Below are positions 17,007 through 27,183 of a DNA stretch of 64,000 bases, piece after piece. The DNA comes from JALORV01 sp963766365 (GTDB lineage: Bacteria > Pseudomonadota > Gammaproteobacteria > Burkholderiales > Burkholderiaceae_F). The notes beneath the pieces were generated by a model. That model did no database searches. It was not told where the DNA came from and saw only the letters and a program-made list of their open reading frames with translations. Numbering within the stretch: position 1 is the stretch's first letter; every line of letters starts with the position of its first letter. The translations under genes and the position numbers were made by a program. The stretch covers positions 248,001 through 312,000 of the forward strand of contig CAVXZK010000014.1 of assembly GCA_963766365.1 (NCBI GenBank), read 5' to 3'.

Positions 17007-17939
17007 TCAGCCCAGCCAGCCGGCCATGACGGCGCCGACGGCGAGCAGTGCGGCATAGCCGAGCTCCAGCTTGAAGGTGCGCACAAGGATCGCGTTGTAG
17101 GCGAGCCCCGGCGCGCTCGCGGCGAAATCGCGTTGCAGCCGCAGCGCCGCCGGGATCAGCACCAGCGGCGCGAGCAGCGTGGGCGACGACTGCAGTGCCA
17201 TCGGCACCAGCAGCGCAAAGGCGCCCAGCACGCTGAACCCGTACATGCCCCGCGAAGCCGATGCTCCAAAGATGACCGCGAACGTACGGCGTCCGACGCT
17301 GCGGTCGTGCGCGATATCGCGGTGGTTGTTGACGGCCAGCGCGGAGGCCGCGAGAGCTCCCAACGCGACGCTGGCCATCCAGGTGGTCATGCCGACATCG
17401 CCGGTCTGCACGTAATCGGAACCGGCGACCGCCACGATGCCGAAGAAGATGAAGACGACCAGCTCGCCCAGCGGCGTGTACGCGATCGGACGCGGGCCAC
17501 CCATGTAGGCAAGGGCGGCCACCAGTGAACTGAGTCCCATCGCCAGCACCGGCCAGCCATGCGCAATCACCAGCGGAACGCCGAGCAGCAGGGTGAGTCC
17601 GCAGCAGATGACAATGGCCCGCCGGACCTGCTCGATCTCGAGCCAGCCGTTGGCCGTGGCACGCGGCAGACCGGTGCGATTGCCGTGACGCTCGGCGCCG
17701 CGCGTCGTGTAGCCGACGTCGTTCTGCAGGTTCGAGATGACCTGCAGCAGCACGGCCGCGGCGAGCGTCAGCAGCATCGTCGTCGCGTCAAATCGACCGG
17801 TCCGTTCCCACGCGAGTGCCGTGCCGACCAGCACGGGGCTGATCGCCACCAGCAGACTGGGCAGCCGACAGGCAATGCGCCAGGCGGCAAGAGATCCCGG
17901 AACAACGACCGGCGAGGAAGCGGCGGACGAACTGGTCAT
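17007..17939 (-). CDS. menA: 1,4-dihydroxy-2-naphthoate prenyltransferase MenA
   Basis: MenA attaches the polyprenyl chain to 1,4-dihydroxy-2-naphthoate in menaquinone synthesis, in the inner membrane. The 310-residue product has about eight membrane segments. The UbiA-family polar loop NLQNDVGYTTRGAERHGNRT is followed by LPRATANG. The first aspartate of the usual DxxND is Asn here. The second loop, NNHRDIAHDRSVGRRT, is intact. It is the third menaquinone gene on this strand after menB and menE. It ends directly beside the convergent gene stop. Confidence 0.88.
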   Translation of the reverse strand: MTSSSAASSPVVVPGSLAAWRIACRLPSLLVAISPVLVGTALAWERTGRFDATTMLLTLAAAVLLQVISNLQNDVGYTTRGAERHGNRTGLPRATANGWLEIEQVRRAIVICCGLTLLLGVPLVIAHGWPVLAMGLSSLVAALAYMGGPRPIAYTPLGELVVFIFFGIVAVAGSDYVQTGDVGMTTWMASVALGALAASALAVNNHRDIAHDRSVGRRTFAVIFGASASRGMYGFSVLGAFALLVPMALQSSPTLLAPLVLIPAALRLQRDFAASAPGLAYNAILVRTFKLELGYAALLAVGAVMAGWLG

Positions 17940-18003
17940 GCGAAGGCAGAAACGGCGGAAGGCGACCCGCGCATTATCCCCAACGGCGGGCAGACTTGGG
18001 TCG

Positions 18004-19332
18004 TCAGGGTGAACTGGCGAGCGGCCGGAGCGTGGAGTGCAAGGCTGCCAGTGCGGCGCGATCGAGCTTGCCCGCGGGCGTCATCGGCAGGCTCGTTACC
18101 AGGCCGATCCGGCGCGGCCGCTTGTGCCGCGCGAGATGATGGTCGAGGAAAGCGCCAAGCTCCTCGTCGGTCGGCGGCGTGCCATCCGCGACGAACGCAG
18201 CCGCGACGACCTGGCCCCAGGTTTCGTCGGGTACCCCGAACACCGCCGCCGTGCGGATGCCGCGGCACGCCTCCAGCACACGCTCGACTTCGGCCGGGTA
18301 CACGTTCTCGCCGCCGGTCACGATGAGGTCGGCGCGCCGTGCGCGGACGTGCAGGCAGCCTTCCGCGTCCAGCATCCCGATGTCGCCGGTATCGAACCAG
18401 TCCTCCGCGGCCAGCGGCGGCCTACCCAGGTATCCCGCCATCCGCATCGGTCCACGCACCTCGATGCGCCCGTCGACCACGCGCAGCTCCGTGCCGGGCA
18501 ATGGCCGCCCCGCGCCGCGCGGCCCCGGGTTGAAGCGCTGTTCGTACGGCGTGGCGACGACCTGTGAGCAGGTCTCCGTGCAGCCGTAGGTGACGACGAC
18601 GGGTACCCTGCGCTGCGCGGCCTCCTTCAGCAAGCGCGGGGACGCGGCGGCGCCGCCGACGAGCACGGCGCGCAGGAAGGCCGGCGGCCGCCAGGCCGGG
18701 AAATGTTCGAACAGCAGCGTGAGCATCGTCGGCACCAGCGAGACCAGCGTCGTGCGCCACGATTCGATCCACTGCGGCAGTTGCGCAGCGTCGAAGCTCG
18801 GCGCGAGCGCCACGGTGCGGCGCGCCGCGAGGCAGCGCGTCAGGATCGACAGGCCGCCGATACGGGCAATCGGCATCGCGAGCAGCCAGCAGTCGTCTGC
18901 GTGCCAGCCAAGGTTGGCGGCGCTCGCCCGCGCCGACGCGACCAGTGCCGAACGCGTCAACACGGCGCCACGCGCCTGACCGGTCGTGCCCGATGTGTAC
19001 AGGATGACCGCGGCGTCCGGATGCAGCGTGCCGACCGCGCGCTCGGTGGCCGCAATTTCCGCGGCGCGCTCGGCCTCGGTGAGCTTGGGATGCATCAGCA
19101 GCACCGGCACACGCGCTTCGAGCAGCGTGTAGAGCGCGATGACGCGCTCAAGGGTGTTGCGGCCCACCAGCGGGACGGGCCGGCCCGGTTTGAACTCCGG
19201 ACCGAGCGCGGCCAGCCGCGCGCGAACGAGGTCGGCGAGCTGCGCGAACGTGTAGCTCTCGCGGCCGACAAGCAGCGCGATGGTGCTGGCCGCGTCGCGC
19301 GCAGCCGCCGTGATGGACAGGGACTCGTTCAC
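18004..19332 (-). CDS. menE: o-succinylbenzoate-CoA ligase MenE
   Basis: MenE activates o-succinylbenzoate with CoA and ATP, feeding MenB. The product (442 residues from GTG 19332) has the AMP-binding P-loop ILYTSGTTGQARGAVLT, then VVVTYGCTETC, the adenylate motif GWxxTGD-like EDWFDTGDIGMLD, and the C-terminal lysine motif LPMTPAGKLDRAAL. The start is uncertain: GTG 19332 (VNESLS) or GTG 19344, which lies inside the palindrome at 19341-19366. The family assignment could also be another acyl-CoA ligase, but its place between menB and menA supports MenE. Confidence 0.87.
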   Translation of the reverse strand: MNESLSITAAARDAASTIALLVGRESYTFAQLADLVRARLAALGPEFKPGRPVPLVGRNTLERVIALYTLLEARVPVLLMHPKLTEAERAAEIAATERAVGTLHPDAAVILYTSGTTGQARGAVLTRSALVASARASAANLGWHADDCWLLAMPIARIGGLSILTRCLAARRTVALAPSFDAAQLPQWIESWRTTLVSLVPTMLTLLFEHFPAWRPPAFLRAVLVGGAAASPRLLKEAAQRRVPVVVTYGCTETCSQVVATPYEQRFNPGPRGAGRPLPGTELRVVDGRIEVRGPMRMAGYLGRPPLAAEDWFDTGDIGMLDAEGCLHVRARRADLIVTGGENVYPAEVERVLEACRGIRTAAVFGVPDETWGQVVAAAFVADGTPPTDEELGAFLDHHLARHKRPRRIGLVTSLPMTPAGKLDRAALAALHSTLRPLASSP

Positions 19333-19340
19333 TCGAAGGA

Positions 19341-19366
19341 TCACGCTGGCCCCGGGGCCAGCGTGA
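19341..19366. repeat. Perfect 26-bp palindrome between menB and menE
   Basis: The left arm TCACGCTGGCCCC is followed immediately by its exact reverse complement, with no loop. It lies just past the menB stop (19370) and overlaps one of two candidate menE starts. As RNA it would fold into a long GC hairpin without a U tract on either strand. It could attenuate or stabilise the menB-menE transcript, hide the menE start, or bind a dimeric protein. Confidence 0.75.
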
Positions 19367-19369
19367 AGA

Positions 19370-20212
19370 CTACGGCAGGCGCGGAAACTTGCGGAAGTCC
19401 GGCTTGCGCTTCTCGAGGTAGGCGTTCCTGCCTTCCTGGCCTTCCTCGGAAAGATAGAAGAGCAGCGTGGCATTGCCGGCGAGCTCCTGCAGTCCGGCCT
19501 GGCCGTCGCAGTCGGCGTTCAATGCCGCCTTGAGGCAGCGCAGCGCGATCGGGCTGTTGGCCAGCATCTCGCGGCACCACTGGACCGTCTCCGCTTCGAG
19601 CCGCTCGTATGGCACGACGCAGTTGACCAGCCCCATGTCCAGTGCCTGCGTGGCGTCGTACTGGCGGCACAGGAACCAGATCTCCCGCGCCTTTTTCTGC
19701 CCGACGATGCGCGCCATGTACGACGCGCCGTAGCCGCCGTCGAAGCTGCCGACCTTGGGCCCGGTCTGGCCGAAGCGCGCGTTATCAGCGGCAATGGTCA
19801 GGTCGCAGATCATGTGCAGCACGTGCCCGCCGCCGATCGCGTAGCCCGCCACCATCGCCACCACCGGCTTGGGCAGCGTGCGGATCTGCCGCTGCAGGTC
19901 GAGCACGTTCAGGCGCGGGACCTTGTCGCCTCCGATGTAGCCGCCGGCGCCGCGCACGCGCTGATCGCCGCCGGAACAGAACGCTTCCTTGCCCTGGCCG
20001 GTCAGGATGATGACGCCGATCGCGGCGTCGTCGCGTGCATCATCGAACGCGGCCTGCATCTCCTTGACCGTTTCCGGACGGAAAGCATTGCGCACCTCGG
20101 GCCGGTTGATCGTGATCTTCGCGATGCCTTCATCGCACTTCTCGTAGAGGATGTCCGTGAAGCCGGCGATCGGCGTCCACACGGGAATCGGCGGCAGGGC
20201 GGGGTTCGTCAT
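19370..20212 (-). CDS. menB: 1,4-dihydroxy-2-naphthoyl-CoA synthase MenB
   Basis: MenB closes the second ring of menaquinone by cyclising o-succinylbenzoyl-CoA. The 280-residue product is close to the well-known E. coli protein: KITINRPEVRNAFRPETVKE, EAFCSGGDQ, KPVVAMVAGYAIGGGHVL, the crotonase-type active-site region GQTGPKVGSFDGGYGASYMA and a C-terminal LQELAGNATLLFY. This separates it from other crotonases. ATG 20212 begins MTNPALPP with AGAGAG upstream. The frame opens further upstream to 20500, but that part has no family resemblance. menB leads menE and menA. Confidence 0.95.
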   Translation of the reverse strand: MTNPALPPIPVWTPIAGFTDILYEKCDEGIAKITINRPEVRNAFRPETVKEMQAAFDDARDDAAIGVIILTGQGKEAFCSGGDQRVRGAGGYIGGDKVPRLNVLDLQRQIRTLPKPVVAMVAGYAIGGGHVLHMICDLTIAADNARFGQTGPKVGSFDGGYGASYMARIVGQKKAREIWFLCRQYDATQALDMGLVNCVVPYERLEAETVQWCREMLANSPIALRCLKAALNADCDGQAGLQELAGNATLLFYLSEEGQEGRNAYLEKRKPDFRKFPRLP

Positions 20213-20274
20213 GGGTCTCTCTGCGGGGTTCGATGCGCCATGTGATCGGAGCGCAGTCACTGGAAAGAGCCGGT

Positions 20275-21276
20275 TCAATCGACCTTCGCGCCCGAGGAGC
20301 GAACCGCAAGCGCCCAGCGCTCCGCGCTGGCGGCGATGAAACGTGCGAACGACTCGGGGGTGGTGCCCGGTACCGGCTGGGCTCCACGCGCCAGCAACGC
20401 GGCCGCGACTTCTGGATCCGTCAGCGCCTGCTGGACAGCGGCGTTCAGTCGCTGCACCACCGGGGCCGGTGTACCTGCCGGCACGAAGATGCCGTCCCAC
20501 GCGCTCGCTTCGAAGCCCGGCAGGCCGGACTCGGAGATCGTCGGAAGATCCGGTGCGCCGGGGAAGCGCTTCGCCGTCGACACCGCGAGGCCGCGTACGC
20601 GGCCTTCGCGCGCCTGCGAATACGCGTTCGGCATGACCTCGATCATCATCTCGACCTGGCCGCCGATCACATCGGTCAGCGCCAGCGCACCGCCCCGGTA
20701 GGGAACGTGAACGATCTCGAGGCCGGCCTGCGTCTTGAAGAGTTCGCCTGCCAGATGCGACGTTGTGCCATTGCCTGCCGAGGCGAAGTTGAGCTTCCCC
20801 GGGTTCGCCCGGGCGTACCGGATCAGTTCCGCCGTCGACGTGGCCGGCACTTTCGGATTGACGATCAGCATCGCCGCGATCTCGGTCATCCGCGAGACCG
20901 GCGTGAAGTCTCGGGCCGGATCGAAGTTGAGCGTGCGGTACAGGCTCGGATTGATCGCATGCGTGCCGTTGGTGCCGTAGAGCAACGTGTAACCGTCGGG
21001 CGCCGCGCGCGCGACAAGTTCCGCGCCGACGTTGCCGCCGGCTCCGGGCTTGTTCTCGATGACGATCGGCTGGCCCAGGGCCTTGGCCACTTTCGGCATC
21101 AGGAGCCGTGCCAGGTTGTCGGCGCCGCCGCCGGCGGGGAACGGCACGATCAGATGCACCGGCTTCGTCGGATACGTGGCGTCAGCGGCCTGCGCGCCGT
21201 GCGTCATTACCAGGGCAAGTGCCAGCGCGCCGGCGAGTTCGCGGCCCGTGCGTGCCATGAAGGTGCGTCGTTTCAT
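20275..21276 (-). CDS. Bug-family (TctC) solute-binding protein of a tripartite tricarboxylate-type system
   Basis: The 333-residue product has an N-terminal leader (MKRRTFMARTGRELAGALAL, Tat-like) and the Bug pattern: YPTKPVHLIVPFPAGGGADN, VIENKPGAGGNVGAE, DGYTLLYGTNGTHAINP and FASAGNGTTSHLAGELF. These periplasmic proteins bind small carboxylates and are greatly expanded in Betaproteobacteria, mostly as orphans. It begins one base after the MaoC stop (TGAAATG), so the two are co-translated. No TctA/TctB membrane partner is in the window, so its ligand is unknown. Confidence 0.9.
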   Translation of the reverse strand: MKRRTFMARTGRELAGALALALVMTHGAQAADATYPTKPVHLIVPFPAGGGADNLARLLMPKVAKALGQPIVIENKPGAGGNVGAELVARAAPDGYTLLYGTNGTHAINPSLYRTLNFDPARDFTPVSRMTEIAAMLIVNPKVPATSTAELIRYARANPGKLNFASAGNGTTSHLAGELFKTQAGLEIVHVPYRGGALALTDVIGGQVEMMIEVMPNAYSQAREGRVRGLAVSTAKRFPGAPDLPTISESGLPGFEASAWDGIFVPAGTPAPVVQRLNAAVQQALTDPEVAAALLARGAQPVPGTTPESFARFIAASAERWALAVRSSGAKVD

Positions 21277-21277
21277 T

Positions 21278-21778
21278 TCATGCCGCCGTTTCTTGCTGGG
21301 GTGCCGGGTAGCGACAGCGCATCAGCGTCATGGTCTTGACCGTCATCACCGCTTCGCCGCGCTGGTTCACGACTTCGTTGAAGGTCTGCACCATGCCGCG
21401 GTCCGGCTTGGTGCGCGAGCGTCGCGCCTCGGTCACCGTGATGCGCACTGACAGCTGGTCGCCGGGCCGCACCGGCGCCAGCCACCGCAGCTCGTCGATG
21501 CCGGGTGAGGCAAGCCCGGCCGCGCGCGGCAGGAAGTGGTCGACCAGCAGTCGCATCATCAGGCTGGCGGTGTGCCAGCCGCTGGCGATCACGCCGCCCA
21601 GATGGGCTGCGCCGGCGCTCCTGGGGTCGACATGGAAGGGCTGAGGATCGAACTGGCGGCCGAAGGCGATGATGTCCGCCTCGTCGACGCCGATCGGCCC
21701 GCATTCCACCGCCAGCCCCTTCGGATAGTCCTCGAAATAGCGCGCGTCGAGGTCACGAGGAAGTTCGTGATGCGTCAA
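21278..21778 (-). CDS. MaoC-like hot-dog fold dehydratase
   Basis: A hydratase-type hot-dog protein. The family motif is present: DIIAFGRQFDPQPFHVDP, then GGVIASGWHTASLMMRL, with the catalytic Asp/His pair. The domain begins near ARYFEDYPKGL, so TTG 21778 (166 residues) is preferred. ATG 21880 would add about 34 unrelated residues. Such proteins hydrate enoyl-CoA or act in degradation of acids. It is coupled to the Bug gene and transcribed toward menB, which may point to a role in CoA-ester chemistry, but no substrate can be named. Confidence 0.78.
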   Translation of the reverse strand: MTHHELPRDLDARYFEDYPKGLAVECGPIGVDEADIIAFGRQFDPQPFHVDPRSAGAAHLGGVIASGWHTASLMMRLLVDHFLPRAAGLASPGIDELRWLAPVRPGDQLSVRITVTEARRSRTKPDRGMVQTFNEVVNQRGEAVMTVKTMTLMRCRYPAPQQETAA

Positions 21779-21957
21779 GGTCGTGCCAGGTTCCGGAAGA
21801 TGCTGAGAGGAATCTCGCGGCCGGATCGCCGCGGTGGCGAGCCTCCCGGCCCGCCGGCTCGACACCGGCCCGAAGCGCAATTTACCGCAAGCGAATCCGC
21901 TTCCACCCGACGGCCGCCCGGCTGCGGGCGACCAAGTCCGACGGGGACTGCGCTGGA

Positions 21958-23337
<1,380 letters not shown>

Positions 23338-23433
23338 GCCTGTCTCCTCCGCAGCCGCGGCAGTGTGCAACAGCCGATCGCAAAGTCCAAGGGCAAGACC
23401 CTTGATCGGACCAAATCCAGCCCCTATCTGCGG

Positions 23434-23462
23434 CGTCGTGGCCAAGGCCCCTCCCTTACAAT
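23434..23462 (+). promoter_or_regulatory. Possible sigma-70 promoter of the fmdB operon
   Basis: TACAAT at 23457-23462 is close to a consensus -10 box and lies about 29 bases before the start of the FmdB gene. The matching -35 region, CGTCGT near 23434, is poor. It is in the divergent interval between the glutamine-synthetase-like gene and fmdB, where a promoter is expected. Confidence 0.3.
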
Positions 23463-23491
23463 TCAAGCAATTAGCGAATCGAGAGCAACGG

Positions 23492-23860
23492 ATGCCGATC
23501 TACGCGTATCAGTGCACGGAGTGCCGCCACGAGGTCGAGGTGCTGCAGAAGATCTCCGATGCTCCGTTGACCGACTGCCCTTCCTGCCACCGCAGCAGCC
23601 TGGTCAAGCAGGTCACGGCAGCCGGTTTTCAGCTGAAAGGCAGCGGCTGGTACGTGACGGACTTTCGCGATGGCGGCGGCGGCAAGGGGAAGGACGCCAA
23701 ACCCGCCAACGGCAAACCGGCCGAGGGCGAGGTGAAGTCCGACACCGCGAAGCCGGCCGACAGCACCGCGGCTTCCCCCAAACCGGCCGAGGCCGCGCCG
23801 GCCGCAACGCCTTCCCCCGCGGGAGGCAGCGGCAGCAGCGGGCCCGGCACCGCCTCCTGA
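23492..23860 (+). CDS. FmdB-family zinc-ribbon protein
   Basis: The product is 122 residues. Residues 1-50 are an FmdB-type zinc ribbon (MPIYAYQCTECRHEVEVLQK, then CPSCH), with two CxxC pairs binding zinc. The rest is a low-complexity Ala/Pro/Lys/Gly tail. Function is unproven; the name comes from a formamidase regulator. The order zinc ribbon, DUF502, aspS is a stable arrangement in Betaproteobacteria. A strong terminator follows it, so the DUF502 gene probably has its own promoter or is read through. Confidence 0.88.
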   Translation: MPIYAYQCTECRHEVEVLQKISDAPLTDCPSCHRSSLVKQVTAAGFQLKGSGWYVTDFRDGGGGKGKDAKPANGKPAEGEVKSDTAKPADSTAASPKPAEAAPAATPSPAGGSGSSGPGTAS

Positions 23861-23890
23861 TGCGCTGATCGGCTATCCTCGAACGCAACG

Positions 23891-23921
23891 GAGCCGCGCG
23901 GTGACGCGGCTCTTTCTTTTT
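23891..23921 (+). terminator. Intrinsic terminator after fmdB
   Basis: GAGCCGCG, a six-base loop and CGCGGCTC are followed by TTTCTTTTT. The stem is 8 bp and GC-rich. It lies between fmdB and the DUF502 gene, about 30 bases after the fmdB stop. Confidence 0.88.
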
Positions 23922-23959
23922 GCGGCCGACTGGCTGCGGCGGCATAAGCGAGACCACGC

Positions 23960-24625
23960 ATGTTTCGGAAGTACCTGATCACCGGCCTGCTGATCTGGCT
24001 GCCCCTCGGGATCACCCTGCTGATCCTCGAGACGATCATCGGCTGGATGGATCAATCGCTGCTCCTGCTGCCGCCGGCCTGGCGGCCGGAAGCGCTGCTC
24101 GGCTTTCGGATCCCGGGCCTCGGAGCATTGCTGGCGGTGGCCGTCGTGCTGCTCACAGGTGTGCTCGCGCGCAACATCGTCGGGCGGCGGCTGCTGCTGT
24201 GGTCGGAAGGGCTGCTGGGCCGGATCCCGATCGTGCGGTCAATCTATTCGAGTGTGAAGCAGGTGTCGGACACGATGCTTTCGCCGAAAGGAAATGCATT
24301 TCGCAAGGTCGTGCTGGTCGAGTTTCCGCAACCGGAACAATGGACACTGGCATTCGTCGTCGGCGAGCCCGCGGGTGCGGTGGCAGAGCAGCTCGGCGAA
24401 GGCTGGGTCACCGTGTACGTCCCGACCGCGCCGAATCCGACCTCGGGCTACGTGCTGATGCTGCCGCCGTCGCGCGTGCGCGACGTGGAGGTCAGCATCG
24501 ACGACGCGCTGAAGTACCACGTCTCGCTGGGCGTGGTGGAGCCGGGGGCACGGTCGACCCGGCCCGCTGTGCTGACCAGTGCGCCGCCTGCGTCGGCCGA
24601 GCACCCATTCCGCGCTCCAAGCTAA
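23960..24625 (+). CDS. DUF502 family membrane protein
   Basis: The 221-residue product has two N-terminal membrane segments: KYLITGLLIWLPLGITLLIL (4-23) and LGALLAVAVVLLTGVLARN. A soluble part follows, with the family features GRIPIVRSIYSSVKQ, PTAPNPTSGYVLMLPPS and a conserved VSIDDALKYHVSLG. Members are widespread in proteobacteria and have no assigned function. The fmdB terminator lies about 40 bases upstream. It is followed by aspS. Confidence 0.9.
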   Translation: MFRKYLITGLLIWLPLGITLLILETIIGWMDQSLLLLPPAWRPEALLGFRIPGLGALLAVAVVLLTGVLARNIVGRRLLLWSEGLLGRIPIVRSIYSSVKQVSDTMLSPKGNAFRKVVLVEFPQPEQWTLAFVVGEPAGAVAEQLGEGWVTVYVPTAPNPTSGYVLMLPPSRVRDVEVSIDDALKYHVSLGVVEPGARSTRPAVLTSAPPASAEHPFRAPS

Positions 24626-24716
24626 CGACAGGCCTCTCAGGGATAATCACGGGTTTTGCGCGGCCGCGCCGGCAGGTCGAATTGCCGCGGGCCGCCAGCA
24701 ACGAACGGAGCATTCC

Positions 24717-26510
24717 ATGCGTACCGAATACGCCGGCCGAGTCAACGAAAAGTTCATCGGCCAGACCGTCACCCTGTTTGGCTGGGTGCATCGTCGCCGT
24801 GACCACGGCGGCGTCATCTTCATCGACCTGCGCGACCGCGAGGGCCTGGTGCAGGTCGTTTGCGATCCGGATCGCGCCGAAGTGTTCGCCAACGCCGAGA
24901 AGGTGCGCAACGAGTACTGCCTGAAGCTCGTCGGGCAGGTGCGCAAACGCCCGGACGGCACGATCAACGATGGGCTGGTGTCCGGTCGCATCGAGGTGCT
25001 GTGCACCGAACTCACGATCCTGAACCCATCGGTGCCGGTGCCGTTCCAGCTCGACGACGACAACCTGTCGGAAACGACCCGGCTGACGCACCGCGTACTC
25101 GACCTGCGCCGCGTGCCGATGCAGAAGAACCTGATGCTGCGCTACAAGGTGGCGATGGCGGTGCGCAAGTACCTCGATGCGCACGGTTTCGTCGATATCG
25201 AGACGCCGATGCTGACGAAGAGCACGCCCGAGGGCGCGCGCGACTACCTGGTGCCGTCGCGCGTCCACGCCGGCGAGTTCTTCGCGCTGCCGCAGTCGCC
25301 GCAGCTGTTCAAGCAGCTGCTGATGATCGCGGGCTTCGACCGGTACTACCAGATCGTCAAGTGCTTCCGCGACGAGGACCTCCGCGCCGATCGCCAGCCG
25401 GAGTTCACGCAGATCGACGTCGAGACCTCGTTCCTCGACGAGACCGAAATCCGCGCCATCATGGAAGACATGATTCGCACGGTGTTCGACGAAGTACTCG
25501 GCGTGAAGCTGCCGCAGCCGTTCCCGGTGATGACTTACGGCGAGGCAATGGCGCGCTACGGCTCGGACAAGCCGGATCTGCGGGTCGGTCTGGAACTCAC
25601 CGATGTCACCGCACTGGTCGGTGATGTCGACTTCAAGGTGTTCAAGGCGGCGACCGAGATGAAGGACGGCAAGGTGGTCGCGCTGCGCGTGCCGGCCGGC
25701 GCCGAGATGCCGCGTTCGGAGATCGACGGCTACACCGAGTTCGTGAAGATCTATGGCGCGAAGGGGCTGGCCTACATCAAGGTCAACGAAAAGGCCAGGG
25801 GCCGTGATGGCCTGCAGAGTCCGATCGTCAAGAACCTGCACGACGCGGCGCTGGCCGCGGTGCTGGAGCGCACGGGGGCTGCTGACGGCGACGTCATCTT
25901 CTTCGGCGCGGACCGAGCCAAGGTCGTCTACGACTCGCTCGGCGCGCTGCGTACCAGGATTGGCCACAGCGAGTTCGGCCGCGGGCATGGCCTGTCGGCC
26001 GAAGGCTGGAAGCCGCTGTGGGTCATCGACTTCCCGATGTTCGAGTTCGACGAGGATGAGCAGCGCTACGTCGCCGCTCATCACCCGTTCACCAGCCCGA
26101 AGGAGGGCCACGAGGATTTCCTGCAGACCGATCCGTCGAAGGCGCTGGCCAAGGCCTACGACATGGCATTGAATGGCTGGGAGATCGGCGGCGGCTCGGT
26201 GCGGATCCACCGCGAGGAAGTGCAGAGCAAGGTGTTCCGCGCGCTGAAGATCGGCGCCGAGGAGGCCAAGGAGAAGTTCGGCTTCCTGCTCGACGCGCTG
26301 CAGTACGGCGCACCGCCGCATGGCGGCATCGCCTTCGGCCTGGATCGCATCGTCACGATGATGGCCGGCGCCGAATCGATCCGCGATGTGATCGCGTTCC
26401 CGAAGACGCAGCGCGCGCAGTGCCTGCTGACCAAGGCGCCGTCGCCGGTCGACGAGAAGCAGCTGCGCGAACTTCACATTCGTCTCAGGGGCGAAGCGAA
26501 GACGACGTGA
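24717..26510 (+). CDS. aspS: Aspartate-tRNA ligase AspS
   Basis: AspS charges tRNA with aspartate. The product is 597 residues, the size of bacterial AspRS with the GAD insertion. The anticodon-binding domain (GWVHRRRDHGGVIFIDLRDR) is followed by the class II core. This includes ETPMLTKSTPEGARDYL (motif 2 region nearby), CFRDEDLRADRQPEFTQID, and the final GIAFGLDRIVTMMAGAESI arginine motif 3. ATG 24717 is chosen because the protein then begins MRTEYAG with GGAG upstream; the frame is open further up but without homology. It is the essential anchor of this block. Confidence 0.98.
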   Translation: MRTEYAGRVNEKFIGQTVTLFGWVHRRRDHGGVIFIDLRDREGLVQVVCDPDRAEVFANAEKVRNEYCLKLVGQVRKRPDGTINDGLVSGRIEVLCTELTILNPSVPVPFQLDDDNLSETTRLTHRVLDLRRVPMQKNLMLRYKVAMAVRKYLDAHGFVDIETPMLTKSTPEGARDYLVPSRVHAGEFFALPQSPQLFKQLLMIAGFDRYYQIVKCFRDEDLRADRQPEFTQIDVETSFLDETEIRAIMEDMIRTVFDEVLGVKLPQPFPVMTYGEAMARYGSDKPDLRVGLELTDVTALVGDVDFKVFKAATEMKDGKVVALRVPAGAEMPRSEIDGYTEFVKIYGAKGLAYIKVNEKARGRDGLQSPIVKNLHDAALAAVLERTGAADGDVIFFGADRAKVVYDSLGALRTRIGHSEFGRGHGLSAEGWKPLWVIDFPMFEFDEDEQRYVAAHHPFTSPKEGHEDFLQTDPSKALAKAYDMALNGWEIGGGSVRIHREEVQSKVFRALKIGAEEAKEKFGFLLDALQYGAPPHGGIAFGLDRIVTMMAGAESIRDVIAFPKTQRAQCLLTKAPSPVDEKQLRELHIRLRGEAKTT

Positions 26511-26574
26511 CGTCGCGGCGGCCGCAGCGGCGCCACTCGGTGCGCGGATTCGGGGCAGCGGGAGAAGGGGTCGG

Positions 26575-27147
26575 ATGAGCAAATCGGGTGAACCCGTACG
26601 GGTTGAGGTTCGCCGCCGCGGCCGCACCTTCGAGGCCGAGGCGGTGTGTCAGGTGCAGGCGGCAGCCGCCACGGTCTGGGAAACGATCACCGACTATCCG
26701 GCGCTGCCGACCTTCATGCCGGGTATCCGTGCATGCCGAGTGGTGGAGCGCAACCTGGCGGGCCGTGACAGCGAGCGGCTGCTGGTCGAGCAGGAAGGCG
26801 AGTTCCGCTTCATGCTGTTTGCGCAGCCGCTGAAGCTGCAACTCGAAATCGAGCATGAGGCCCGCCGTGTGGCGGTTGCGCGTGCACTGAGTTTCGACCT
26901 GGGCGTGCTCAAGGGACGCGCACTGGAAAGGTTCGAAGGCCGCTACGAGCTGCTGCCCGGGCCCGCACGCGGCCCGGTGAGCTTGCGCTATGGGGCTCTC
27001 ATCGTCTCGCGCCTGCCGCCTCCGCCGGGCATTGGCACGGTCGCGGTGCGCCACAACCTGGAGGCGCAGTTGCGAGCGGTGGTCGATGAATGCGAGCGGC
27101 GCGCCGTCGCACCCGGGCGACAACGCGCCGTTGCTGGCGCGCGCTAG
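26575..27147 (+). CDS. SRPBCC/START-like protein (RatA-like cyclase fold)
   Basis: The 190-residue product contains the SRPBCC fold: QAAAATVWETITDYPALPTFMPG, which resembles the coenzyme Q-binding / RatA family, then ERLLVEQEGEFRFMLF, and a beta-rich finish with LRYGALIVSRLPPPPG. The family binds hydrophobic ligands, and the true partner is unknown. GGAGAAGGGG lies just before the ATG. It is between aspS and nudB on the same strand, 36 bp from the next gene, so it may be part of the same transcript. Confidence 0.78.
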   Translation: MSKSGEPVRVEVRRRGRTFEAEAVCQVQAAAATVWETITDYPALPTFMPGIRACRVVERNLAGRDSERLLVEQEGEFRFMLFAQPLKLQLEIEHEARRVAVARALSFDLGVLKGRALERFEGRYELLPGPARGPVSLRYGALIVSRLPPPPGIGTVAVRHNLEAQLRAVVDECERRAVAPGRQRAVAGAR

Positions 27148-27183
27148 CCGCTTCACGAAGGTGCTGCGGTGAGCGGGTGGCAG

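Noticed and set aside
17007..20212. MenB as BadI-type ring-cleaving hydrolase of an aromatic degradation cluster
   Set aside because: The sequence follows MenB almost residue for residue (SGGDQ, VGSFDGG, GQAGLQELAGNA), and menE and menA follow directly.
24492..26627. A 711-codon minus-strand open frame opposite aspS
   Set aside because: aspS is certain on the plus strand; the antisense frame is an artefact of GC-rich third positions.
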